A stretch of 64,000 nucleotides of DNA from Ricinus communis (Eukaryota > Streptophyta > Magnoliopsida > Malpighiales > Euphorbiaceae): the NCBI RefSeq assembly GCF_019578655.1, contig NC_063259.1, forward strand, positions 3,894,001 through 3,958,000. Reading direction: 5' to 3'. The number at the start of each line of letters is the position of its first letter. Position 1 is the stretch's first letter. Positions 12,030 through 21,175 of this stretch are shown piece after piece. Made by a program: the position numbers and the translations under genes. The notes under the pieces were generated by a model. The model worked only from the letters and a program-made list of their open reading frames with translations. It searched no databases and was not told where the DNA came from.

Positions 12030-12312
12030 ATCCTCTTGGACTGTGTAGAATCTAAATTAATTGATTGTCAAATATTGTTGAGCTTATATAGTACTATTTT
12101 AAATAAATGAAATTTTTTATTATGTTCATGAATATTTTAACTATTATCACATATTGCTTTATTCAAAGCTTAACAAAAGAATGTAACACAAGTTTTAGAT
12201 TGACTCGCTCACACGAGTAATCACTTCTAGCACTGAATTGCGAGAAGAGATGAGACGGTATGTTAGGATTGTTGCCTTGAAAGAAAATGAGATGAGATTG
12301 TATCTATGAATA
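12030..12312 (+). mobile_element. Non-coding 3' tail of the copia element
   Basis: Lies between the RNase H stop and the solo LTR start at 12313. No ORF. It probably continues at 16803-17255, since the solo LTR separates them with near-matching target duplications. The copia LTR itself was not identified. Confidence 0.5.
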
Positions 12313-13030
12313 TGTAATACCCGGAATTTTTTTTAATAATGATTTTATTAATAATAATAATTAATAAATGAGTTTTTATTTAAATTAATTTTACTTTATT
12401 TTTATTTGGTTTAATTTGGAAAGATTAATGGAAATTTTAATGTTAGACAAATAAATGAGTTATTTTCTACATCCAATTAGTTTGATTTTTTTTTAAGAAA
12501 TTAATTAAGTAAATCCTTTGAGAAATAAATTATATTTTGGTTATTCGAAATTTTCTCCAAATGCATATTTATATAAATAAAATAAACATTGCAGAATTAT
12601 GAAAAAATTTATAAATGGTGTTTTTATAAAAGAATTTTAGGGAAATTGGTATTTTAATTAACTAGTGGTATTAAATTTTAAGTTGAAAAATAGTTAGCAA
12701 ATTGATTAATTAAATTAATTGTGTGTTAGGACTAAATTGAAAATTTATTTTGGGATGAGGATTAAAAGTATAATTTTATTATTATGAGGGTTTAATGAAA
12801 ATTTGTATAGTTGGTATTTATGTAAATAAATATATCGGCAGGGGTATATATGTAATTGTATATTTTCAATAATTCTAATTTGGCCCAAATTAAATAGTTA
12901 AGGGTTAATTGAAAAGCTAAAGAATAATTTAGGGGTTAATTGAAAATTTTGCTGGGCGAAATTGTAGTAATTAAAAAAAGTTGAAGGACCAAAAGGTAAG
13001 AAAGGAAACTCCAGGGGCCAAAAGTCGATA

Positions 13031-13578
13031 TTGGAAGGAAAGAAAGAAGAAAAGAAAGAGAAAGAAGTCGGGGGAGAGAAGGAGAGACCGGGAAGAAGAA
13101 GAAGGCGGCGCGGCCGTTGGTGGCGACTACTAAGTGCACAGTCGGCCGTCGAGCAAAGGGCGCGAGCATGTGGCGGAGAAGCGGTGGGAATTCGCGGTGC
13201 TTCCGGAGGCCTTACCTACCGATCTCGGTGGCGATTGGCTCCCCTTGGAGAGAGCTTCCTTTTAGCGGTGGCGGCGTCGATTTTGGTGGCCGGAGGAGGG
13301 AGTTCCGGCGAAGTAGGTGACAGCCGCGTTTTCTGGCTTTTTCAGCGAGCTCCGACGGAGGATGGATGATCGGAGGACATATTTCGACTCTCCTCAGCTC
13401 AAGCTTCACAATGGCACCAGTTTCATGGCGATCGGACTTCATTTGCAAATCGACGGCCGAGATCGTCCGTAAATCTCTCCGTTGGTATGTTCGGATCGTC
13501 GATCGGACTCCGGCGGCTGGAGGTGAGACGACCGAGCAATCAAGCGTCTTGGTAATTTTCTTTGGCCCGTTGATTTAA
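13031..13578 (+). other. GC-rich, purine-biased island inside the solo LTR
   Basis: A marked change of composition: a GAAGAA-rich run (13031-13105), then GGCGGC- and CGTCG-rich DNA. Several overlapping frames stay open (112, 67 and 70 codons on +, 78 on -), but the products are low-complexity and start and end arbitrarily. I read this as the transcribed R-U5 part of the LTR, not a gene. Confidence 0.55.
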
Positions 13579-14589
13579 GAATTCTTTGATTTAATTTATA
13601 CTTATTGATTTGTGTTGAGTATTAGATGATATTTGTGAGTCAAAAATAATAGTTTGTCGGACTGCCTGCCTTGGGTTGTGTTTTGTGTTGTGTAGGGGAG
13701 TCGGAAAAAATAGTGAAGTCTTGGGGACCTGACTCCCGTTGTATTGAATTGTTGGATATTTATAATATTTTTCTGGCAGGTCCTGGATCCGTTTTATGGG
13801 GGGTAAATGTCCGTGTTGTAGGGGAGGTTTTGCCGAATTTTCGGTAGAATTTACCCGAGTCAAGATTCTTAGACAGTCAGTCCTAGGAATCTAGACCTAG
13901 GGTTAATGGTCAATTGTTTTAGCGTTACTAAATAATTGTTTTCCATGGTTAGATGATCTGTCAGTTCGGCTCGCTCCACCCGAGGCATCGAAGCAGAGCT
14001 AGGAGGTCGCCAAAGTTGTGAGTTAAAGTCATATATCGATTATGTACTGTCATGCATAAATTTTTTGATTTGCTATCGTGATTATTTTATTGCAAGTTCA
14101 AATAATTCATTTAATTATTATTCATTTGTATCATGCTTTTGATTACTATTCATTTATATATCATTTCCTTTATCATTGATTTGAGTATTGCATGATGACA
14201 GGGACTGGGACGACAGTAGAACATATTAGTTTGATGAGTGTACCGATATAAATCCGTGAGTGATGAAAAAGAGTAAATAGGTAAATTTAAGGAGGAAAGA
14301 TTAGGACTTGCCCTAATTGAGCATCACTCTCTGGGCTTAGTAGAGTGTGTTTGTCGGAGGTAAGGTCCCTGATCGAGCTTGCTCTCTGGGCGCCAGACCT
14401 GTTGGATTAAGAGAGCCGAAAGGCTAAGACAAGTGACCAGACTGGAGGTAAAGTCCCTAATCGAGCTTCACTCTCTGGGTGCCAGTCCTATTGGAATGAG
14501 ATTAGTCGGGATTTTAGAGTTGAGATTAACCGAGATGTCAGTATGGAGATTGACCGAGATGTTAGTGTTAGGAGAAGAGAGTTGATCGG

Positions 14590-14710
14590 TAACCCTGCAA
14601 AACGATTCCACTCGAGCATCTAAAGATGCACGGGCATCCCAAGTTTTAGCACTCTCTTGGTTCCTATTCTCATTTTCCAATGCGTCATACAAAGATTTTG
14701 AGTTTAGCAT
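14590..14710 (-). pseudogene. Truncated start of an Athila-like gag reading frame
   Basis: On the minus strand, downstream of LTR 14903-16361 and its primer site, an ATG at 14710 opens a frame beginning MLNSKSLYDALENE, continuing to about 14590, where the sequence passes into the host LTR. The open frame runs on into host sequence to 14468 and those residues are not part of the element. A tRNA-Asp primer site followed by a leader of about 170 bp and an ORF start is the expected order for a gypsy element. Confidence 0.5.
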
Positions 14711-14879
14711 TGAACCTCCTTATCATTCACTATCTGAATCATAAACTTAAGCTAAATAAATATGTACAAATAAAATAAAATAAATAAACAAATAAAAATA
14801 AAAATCATAAAATAATAAGAAAGAAAAAAAAATGGCTAAATTAACAAATAGCAAATTTCACTCTAGTTTTCAAACAATT

Positions 14880-14896
14880 CCCCGGCAACGGCCCCA
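14880..14896 (-). other. Primer binding site, tRNA-Asp type
   Basis: The + strand reads CCCCGGCAACGGCCCCA, which resembles the 3' end of plant tRNA-Asp with one or two changes. Its complement is the minus-strand primer site and sits just inside the LTR end at 14903. Athila/Tat-type gypsy elements are known to use tRNA-Asp. Confidence 0.75.
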
Positions 14897-14902
14897 AAAA
14901 CT

Positions 14903-16361
14903 TGATGGGTTGCTACCGTGTCGGCCTACAATCTAAGGCAGTGTACCTATCGATGCAGTCTAGCACTAATGGCGAGTATCAAGGTCGTATTCCTCGGGAA
15001 AGCGAAAGCCCAGAGTTACTCCTTTGTTCTTTGTTATATTAACCTAAAATGGATGATGAATAAATTCTAAACTAACTATTAACTACGAGCTAAGTTCTAA
15101 GGGAGATGCAGGAGTAATTGATAAGTGAAATAATCAAGACAAGAAGACAAACCCAAAGGGAATCTAAACTAGTTGGCAATCAAACAAAAGATAAAGGATC
15201 GGTGAGTCTAATTATGCTACCCGTGGATGAATTCTTAATCAATTCGGTTTCTCTCGAGATAACCGAATTCCTAAACCTAATAACCTAAAGTTGGAATCTC
15301 TTCCTAACGATTGATTCTTAAATTAGCATTAAGCTTTAATCCGCCTCTATTAAGCTTTGTTAATTCTTAATCCGGCTAGTTAATTATCCTTATCTCTAAG
15401 CGATTATTAACCAGTTCTTGTTATTCAAAATTCCAATTGCCAAACGGATTTCTCAATCTCATAAAACAATCTAAACATCACAATTCACAACGTCTCATGA
15501 ATAATGCATAATCTTATTAATACTGAAAACAAGAAGAATACAAAACCAACTCGAACAATCCAACAATATAATATCAAGCCAACATAGTAAAGAAATCTTA
15601 ATGGATTAAATCAATCTAGCTAATCATGTTCATTCTCAAAATATACAAGAATTCAATTACAACAATAAGCAAAGGTAGAGAAAACCCGATTACACCCTTG
15701 GATGAGAGTAAACAGCCCCAAATCCTTTTGCTCCAATTGAATCGATTCTTGTTCCTCTTGCTCGATTTGAAAATCAATCAACGAACCTTGCCCAATCTTT
15801 GATCCTTCAAGGAAATCTGATTGAAACCTTGATCCAAGTCTCCTTTTCCCTTGGTTTCAGCTCAGAAAATCCTTAGGGAGAGAAAAATTAGGGTTTTGGG
15901 ACATTCTAACCCTAGCCTCCTCTCTTTCTCTTATTTTCGTTCTTTTAATTAATACCCCTGTCGCTTCCAACACGGCCGTGTTCTCAACACGGGATGGTGT
16001 TCCTGGCCGTGTTACTCTCTGTGGCCGTGCTCCCTAAAATCTACTTCTTCTTTGATGTCCAACACGGCCGTGTTTTTCCCCGTGTTGGTAACACGGCCCA
16101 TGTTTGTGACCGTGTTGAGAACACGGCCAGTGTTGAGATCAACACGGCCATGTTCAGCTTCCTCATGCTTGTACTTAGCTCGTTTCGTACTTTGACGTCC
16201 AATTATGCTCCAATTCTTTCCTTTTTCATCCTTTGACCTCTTTTGGACCTAATGCACACAAACATATATATAAGGTGAGTGTTGAGACCAATTCACATCC
16301 AAATGTCCATAAAATCAATCTTAAAAAACCCCATTTAGATGTGTGTATTTTACGCACATCA
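14903..16361 (-). mobile_element. 5' LTR of a truncated Athila-like element (family D, copy 1)
   Basis: Runs from TGATGGGTTGC (14903) to CGCACATCA (16361), 1459 bp. About 700 bp (14934-15632) is nearly identical to 17737-18440 in the solo LTR 17713-19182, with roughly 15 differences by eye. Similarity stops abruptly after 'aatcatgttcat'. The remaining U3 holds repeated AACACGGCCGTGTT-type motifs at about 15968-16160. Inserted into the family A solo LTR. The rest of the element beyond the gag start is missing. Confidence 0.85.
15968..16160. repeat. Cluster of CACGGCCGTG palindromic motifs in U3
   Basis: AACACGGCCGTGTT occurs intact twice (near 15970 and 16061) with at least six partial versions: GGCCGTGTT, GGCCGTGCT, AACACGGCCCATGTT, ACCGTGTT, AACACGGCCAGTGTT, AACACGGCCATGTT. 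They are dispersed with variable spacers, so this is a motif cluster and not a regular tandem array. The position is upstream of the presumed promoter on the minus strand. Function is unknown. Confidence 0.7.
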
Positions 16362-16802
16362 CTTATGTTTATTTCAAATTAAATAAATGTATGATCGAAG
16401 TATATGCAAATATTTTTAGATATATGATTTTAACTCACTCTCGAGACTGACAGTCTCAATTTTACTGTTTTTCAGATCCGTGACTGTTAGTCTTTCCGCG
16501 ACTCTTATCTAGTAACCCGACTCCTTTATCATCGGGTGGTGTAATTGATTTGGTATGTTAATTTGTAAAATCTTAGATTCTCCGCAGTTGAAATAGTAGA
16601 TGTATCAGTTGTAATACTTTATAGTTTCAGGTCTAGCCTAATTCTTCTGGCAAACCGAATTAATTGTGTAAATTATGGAATCAGTAAAATGAGATTGATA
16701 TTTATTTAAGTCAGTGAGTGTCAGGCTTACTACAGGATTCAGTGGTCTTACGCCTACCCATTCCTTAGTACTAGTCACGGGCCTACAGATAGGGTCGTGA
16801 CA

Positions 16803-17255
16803 AAATACATTCGATTTGGATTGCCCACATTCAAAAAACCTATGAAGCCATAATTGAATTCTCAATTTTAACTTGCTAAACGTGAGAAGTTGGAGAATTT
16901 TAGTTAGGTCCTAAGTAGTGACTCCACTTAGATCTGCATAGTGTTTTATTAAACATCATAGAAATAGAAAATACCATAACACACAATTCATACCATGTGT
17001 GCTTATTCAACCAAGAAGATAGTTGAAGAACAATCCCTTACTTCTCCACTATATGAGACCTTGACGAGCAAGTATCCTCACATGCATACCCTTATGCTTT
17101 TTTTATTGGTATTTTTATTTCTTACTTAGTGTTTTACTGTCTTAGCATGTTACCTATGGTTATGGATGATTCAACATAAAACATGTCTAGAAAAGCAGCT
17201 AAGTATGAATTACAAATCTCGAATGAAAGAGTGGACCATCTTGTTATAGAAATAT
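16803..17255 (+). mobile_element. Probable continuation of the copia 3' tail
   Basis: Follows the near-TSD of the solo LTR and ends where homology between the two viral arms begins. No ORF of note. Assignment rests on position only; the sequence itself was not recognised. Confidence 0.35.
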
Positions 17256-17490
17256 GCACAAAGAGTGGAAGAAAATAACAAGTTTTATTTAATAAACAAA
17301 TATACAAGCTTTGAAATAAAAGCTTTAAAAAGAAATATAACTTACAAGAGTTGTAGAATACAAGAGGAAAGGTTTTCTCTCTCACTCTCAACACTCTTTT
17401 CTCACTATATTTCTAATGATGTACAGAGAACTTGAAGAATACAAGACTTTCTTGTGATTTTTTAGTCTCCCTTCTTCTTTGAAATCTCCT

Positions 17491-17500
17491 TTATTTATAG
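17491..17500 (-). promoter_or_regulatory. TATA box of the left caulimovirid promoter
   Basis: On the minus strand this reads CTATAAATAA, downstream of a conserved purine-rich segment and upstream of a conserved leader with GAGAGTGTTGAGAGTGAGAG. An AATAAA-type signal follows on the minus strand at about 17284-17290. The same order is found in the right copy. Transcription would run leftward, out of the inverted repeat. Confidence 0.65.
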
Positions 17501-17712
17501 AGGTCTTCAGCCTTCAGTTTCAATAATTCTTTCTTTGGATGCTTTTGATAATGGAGTAAGGGGCTTCATTATTTTTCTGAAATGAAGCAGAAGTTGTCTG
17601 CCATGCTTCAAAATAATGGAGTCTTTGTCTTTCTCCTTTTAGAAATAATAGTGCAGAATCTTTTGTCTTCTTTTTCTGTTGAAAAGACTTTTTTTTTTTA
17701 TAAATGGATGGC

Positions 17713-19182
17713 TGATGGGTGCTACTCGTGTTAGCTACAATCTAAGGCAGTGTACCTATCGATGCAGTCTAGCACTAATGGCGAGTATCAAGGTCGTATT
17801 CCTCGGGAAAGCGAAAGCCCAGAGTTACTCCTTTGTTCTTTGTTATATTAACCTAAAATGGATGATGAATAAATTCTAAACTAACTATTAACTACAAGCT
17901 AAGTTCTAAGGGAGATGCAGGAGTAATTGATAAGTGAAATAATCAAGACAAGAAGACAAACCCAAAGGGAATCTAAATTAGTTGGCAATTAAACAAAAGA
18001 TAAAGGATCGGTGAGTCTAATTATGCTACCCGTGGACGAATTCTTAACCAAATTTGGTTTCTCTCTCGAGATAACCGAATTCCTAAACCTAATAACCTAA
18101 AGTTGGAATCTCTTCCTAACGATTGATTCTTAAATTAGCATTAAGCTTTAATCCGCCTCTATTAAGCTTTGTTAATTCTTAATCCGGCTAATTAATTATC
18201 CTTATCTCTAAGCGATTATTAACCAGTTCTTGTTATTCAAAATTCCAATTGCCAAACGGATTTCTCAATCTCATAAAGCAATCTAAACATCACAATTCAC
18301 AACGTCTCATGAATAATGCATAATCTTATTCATACTGAAAACAAGAAGAATACAAAACCAACTCGAACAATCCAATAATATAATATCAAGCCAACATAGT
18401 AAAGAAATCCCAATGGATTAAATCAATCTAGCTAATCATGTTCATGTTTAAAACAATCTAGGAAATCAATCACAATGAAAGAATAATGAAAATAAAACAT
18501 GTACACCCTTTTCTCTCGAATTGGATGAACAGCTCCAAATCTGGATCTACACTTTGATTAATCTCCCAAACTGCCTCTTGAATTGCTTCCACTACTGTTT
18601 TGCACTCGGAACCTTGCGATTCCGGGATTCTTACTCCCGCGAACTCTCTCTGCACTCAATCATCGTGCAAAAATCGAACCGGCCTTCCGGTGGCTCTATG
18701 TCACTTCTTCCCCTCTCTCTTTTCTAAGAAAAATTCATTTTTCTTATATATTTAACTCAGCACGGCCGTGTTCAAGGCCGTGTTGGTTAGCACGGCCGAA
18801 GTCTAGGCCGTCCGTGGATCTCACCAAGTAGGGTTTCACCACTACTGCAGCCTCGTGTTGGCCACCACGGGCCGTCATGGCCGTGGTGGCCACTAAACCG
18901 TGCCCAAAGTGCCAATTTCAAGAATCAAAGCTATTGGTTGAGCACGGCCGAGTCCAGCCGTGCTCAATGTATGCATTGCGGGCTCTTGTCCGATCTTGGT
19001 GAATTCTCGTCCGTTTCCGCACGTATTGATCTATAATTGCTTAAACATCGATGATGGTCCTATAAATGTTCCTGAAATGCAAAAGAACATAAAACACGAG
19101 TGATCTGGGAATAAAAGCACAATAATTGCTAAGAATATACGCAATAATATGCAAGCAAATATGTGTAAAACTATGTTCATCA
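17713..19182 (-). mobile_element. Solo LTR, Athila-like family D copy 2, with perfect TSD
   Basis: Bounded by TGATGGG (17713) and CATCA (19182), flanked by perfect ATGGC duplications (17708-17712 and 19183-19187). 1470 bp. About 700 bp is nearly identical to the LTR at 14903-16361; the U3 part differs. U3 has many CACGGCC/GGCCGTG motifs (18760-18965) and a 12-bp perfect inverted repeat at 18859-18892. It sits inside the left viral copy: its two flanks are contiguous in the right copy near 27660-27700. It is therefore younger than the viral inversion or at least than the viral insertion. Confidence 0.92.
18859..18892. repeat. Perfect 12-bp inverted repeat with 10-nt loop
   Basis: TGGCCACCACGG (18859-18870) and CCGTGGTGGCCA (18881-18892) are exact reverse complements separated by ten bases. 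It lies inside the CACGG-rich U3 of the solo LTR. It could form a cruciform or hairpin or bind a dimeric factor; nothing shows which. Confidence 0.85.
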
Positions 19183-21175
19183 ATGGCCCATTACAAAAAG
19201 TTACCGTGAGCTGCCATTTCTGTTTTTCAGCCCAAGGGCTTTACAAGTTATTTAACATTTTATTTTATGGGCTTGAATATCCCTAAACAATCATCCTCAT
19301 TTGAGTCACCATCTAAGTCAATGGCTGTAGAGCTGGTGCTTGAAGTGGATGATGAGGCTTTAGACTTTCCTTTAGAGGAAGCGGTTTTTAACAACTGTTT
19401 GATTAGTTGTAGGAAATCTTCTTCCGTTTGAGGCGCCGCCAGTTTTGGAAGTATAAAAGACTATTGTGCTAGGAAGGCAATTTGTTCTTTAGTTGCTGGC
19501 AAGAAGCTGTTCTTTATAAGGAAATTTTGGACCATCTTTATAGATAGCTTTTCTTAGTGGTTGAATTTGTCCCACCACTTTCTTTGAATCTGCGGATAAG
19601 CATGACTTCTCTATCTGCTACTTGATTGAAATGAAAATACCACACACATACCCAAGGGAGGAAGAAGTTTGAACAAAATAAAAGCAAGGGGGGGAGGAAT
19701 TGTCTTTCTATTTTGTTCGGTTTGTAATGAGCTTTGAAGAGGTTAAACAAGGGGAGTACTTCGGGTATTATGGTTTCTAGAACATTAACATAATAGTTCC
19801 ACCATTGTTTAAACCAATAAAGGATCTTTGAGGTTTGGATCGTGCTAGTATCGAAGTAGAAAAGCCAAGAATGACTTTGTCCTTCATTTTACAAGAGAAA
19901 GGTATGGAACCAGGCTTGCTGGTAATCCCAGTAATTAAAGGTGATACAGAAACTTAAGGGATAGGTATTTTAAAGGGTGGTTGGGAAAGATCTTGAAGAA
20001 TGCAATTCCATTCCCTAATCTGAAGGGTGAAGGATTCTTTGAATAGTACAGGTAGAACAGGCTGGGTCTTTGTGGTCTTTGTATTTTTTTAAATGTTTAA
20101 ACTTTAAAGAGGCAGTCACCTCTAAGATAGACTGGTAATAAGACTGAGGTTTAGCCTTATTCCAGGGTTTAAAATACCATCCTGGAGGAAAAACTTTTGA
20201 AATTAATTTTGAAGGGCTTTCTGTACAAAATCCTTCCTCAACAGTTAAAATTCTTTGGAAATTTTATTTTTCTATAGATTCATTAGCTTTAGAAAGTTTC
20301 ATTTGAGACAAAACTATTTCTTGAGAATTTAGTTTTGAAATGCTTTGAGAGTCGTGAGATAGATTTTTTGAGAAATTTACTATCTCAGGCTTTGAAAGAG
20401 GGATATGGAGTATACCTTTACCCTTAGTTGAAAAAGAGGATGACTTTGGACAAATCTCTGGTGGAACGTCAGCCACAGGCTTTGTCTTTCTATATTTTTG
20501 GACCATTTCCAATAAAATTTAGGAGGTTGCTGTGCAAGCCATTTCTATATTTGAAATTGCTTATTGGTAGATTCTTCTTTGTGAGAAAGAATTTCTTCCT
20601 GGATGATCTTCGTCCAGGTTCTGATTGGCTTTAAAGAGGAGGGAATTATCTCATTCTTTAGGCTTTGTACTGATTTTGAACTTGCTTTTGGCTTTTCTTC
20701 TTTATCCTTTGCTTTTACTTTTTAAGGCATTGCCACTCCTGTTTTTGAAGGAATAGAATCATTATGTTGCTTTTCTTTTAATTCCTTGAGTTCTATTTTA
20801 ATAGTTTTGATTTCTTTTTGGAGGTCTTGAATAGTAGGAAGGGGATGCTTTTGCCTTTTCTCTTTTTCCAAAATCATAGTTATATCATAAGTGTTTCTAC
20901 TAGATGAAGAGATAAGGATCTCGGTTTTTAAAATTTCTTTGAAAACTTGTTTTTGAATTTGGGGTTCATTAATATACTTGATAGCTTCAAGAAGAGCTTC
21001 TTGTTGCCTAGTGAGCATATTAATGGTTTTTGGAATCTTGTCATAATCTGATTCAGAGTATTCAGATGAGTTTTTAACTTTATCAAATTGGAATTCTTCC
21101 TCATTGTTAGATGGATTAGAAAACTCTGATTCAAAGGTTTCAACCAGAAGAGCTGAAATTTTATTTAAAATTTTT

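Larger units (their letters stand above)
12313..16802 (+). mobile_element. Solo LTR of a gypsy element (family A) carrying a nested Athila-like insertion
   Basis: Starts TGTAATACCCGG at 12313 and ends GGTCGTGACA at 16802, a pairing typical of plant gypsy LTRs. Flanking 5-mers are GAATA (12308-12312) and AAATA (16803-16807), a 4-of-5 target duplication. The LTR proper is about 2.7 kb: 12313 to about 14590, and 16362-16802. The gap is filled by a truncated minus-strand Athila-like element. Phrases such as 'gtccct-atcgagctt-ctctctgggcgccag' recur at 14370-14500 and in the related LTR near 10780-10870. No coding capacity beyond chance ORFs. Confidence 0.82.
17256..21175 (-). pseudogene. Endogenous caulimovirid, left (minus-strand) copy, deleted and interrupted
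   Basis: Reverse-complement homologue of parts of 23620-28145. Reading leftward from 21175: the C-terminal coat-protein region (SNPSNNEEEFQ, then LTRQQEALLEA, 21143-20755), a direct junction to the start of ORF2 near 20750, decayed ORF2 pieces (20512-20264; 19750-19538, with FLPWVCVWYFHFNQVA), then the promoter and leader. Protease, reverse transcriptase and RNase H are absent because of a 2055-bp deletion. A solo LTR (17713-19182) interrupts the region between ORF2 and promoter. Several frameshifts and stops make it non-functional. The family is Caulimoviridae; an arrangement of one large ORF plus a second downstream ORF is known in florendoviruses, which I consider likely but did not verify. 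Confidence 0.85.

Noticed and set aside
13031..13369. 112-codon Arg/Gly-rich frame that could be called as a protein
   Set aside because: Low complexity, inside an LTR, and other frames are open over the same bases.
14880..14896. tRNA-Asp gene fragment
   Set aside because: Only the 3' terminal segment is present, in antisense to the element and at the correct distance from an LTR; it is a primer site, not a tRNA gene.
15994..16236. 80-codon frame on the + strand
   Set aside because: Produced by the CACGGCCGTG module cluster in the LTR; the frame is not kept in the sister LTR.
17679..17879. 66-codon + strand frame
   Set aside because: Crosses the border between viral leader and solo LTR 17713-19182, so it cannot be one gene.
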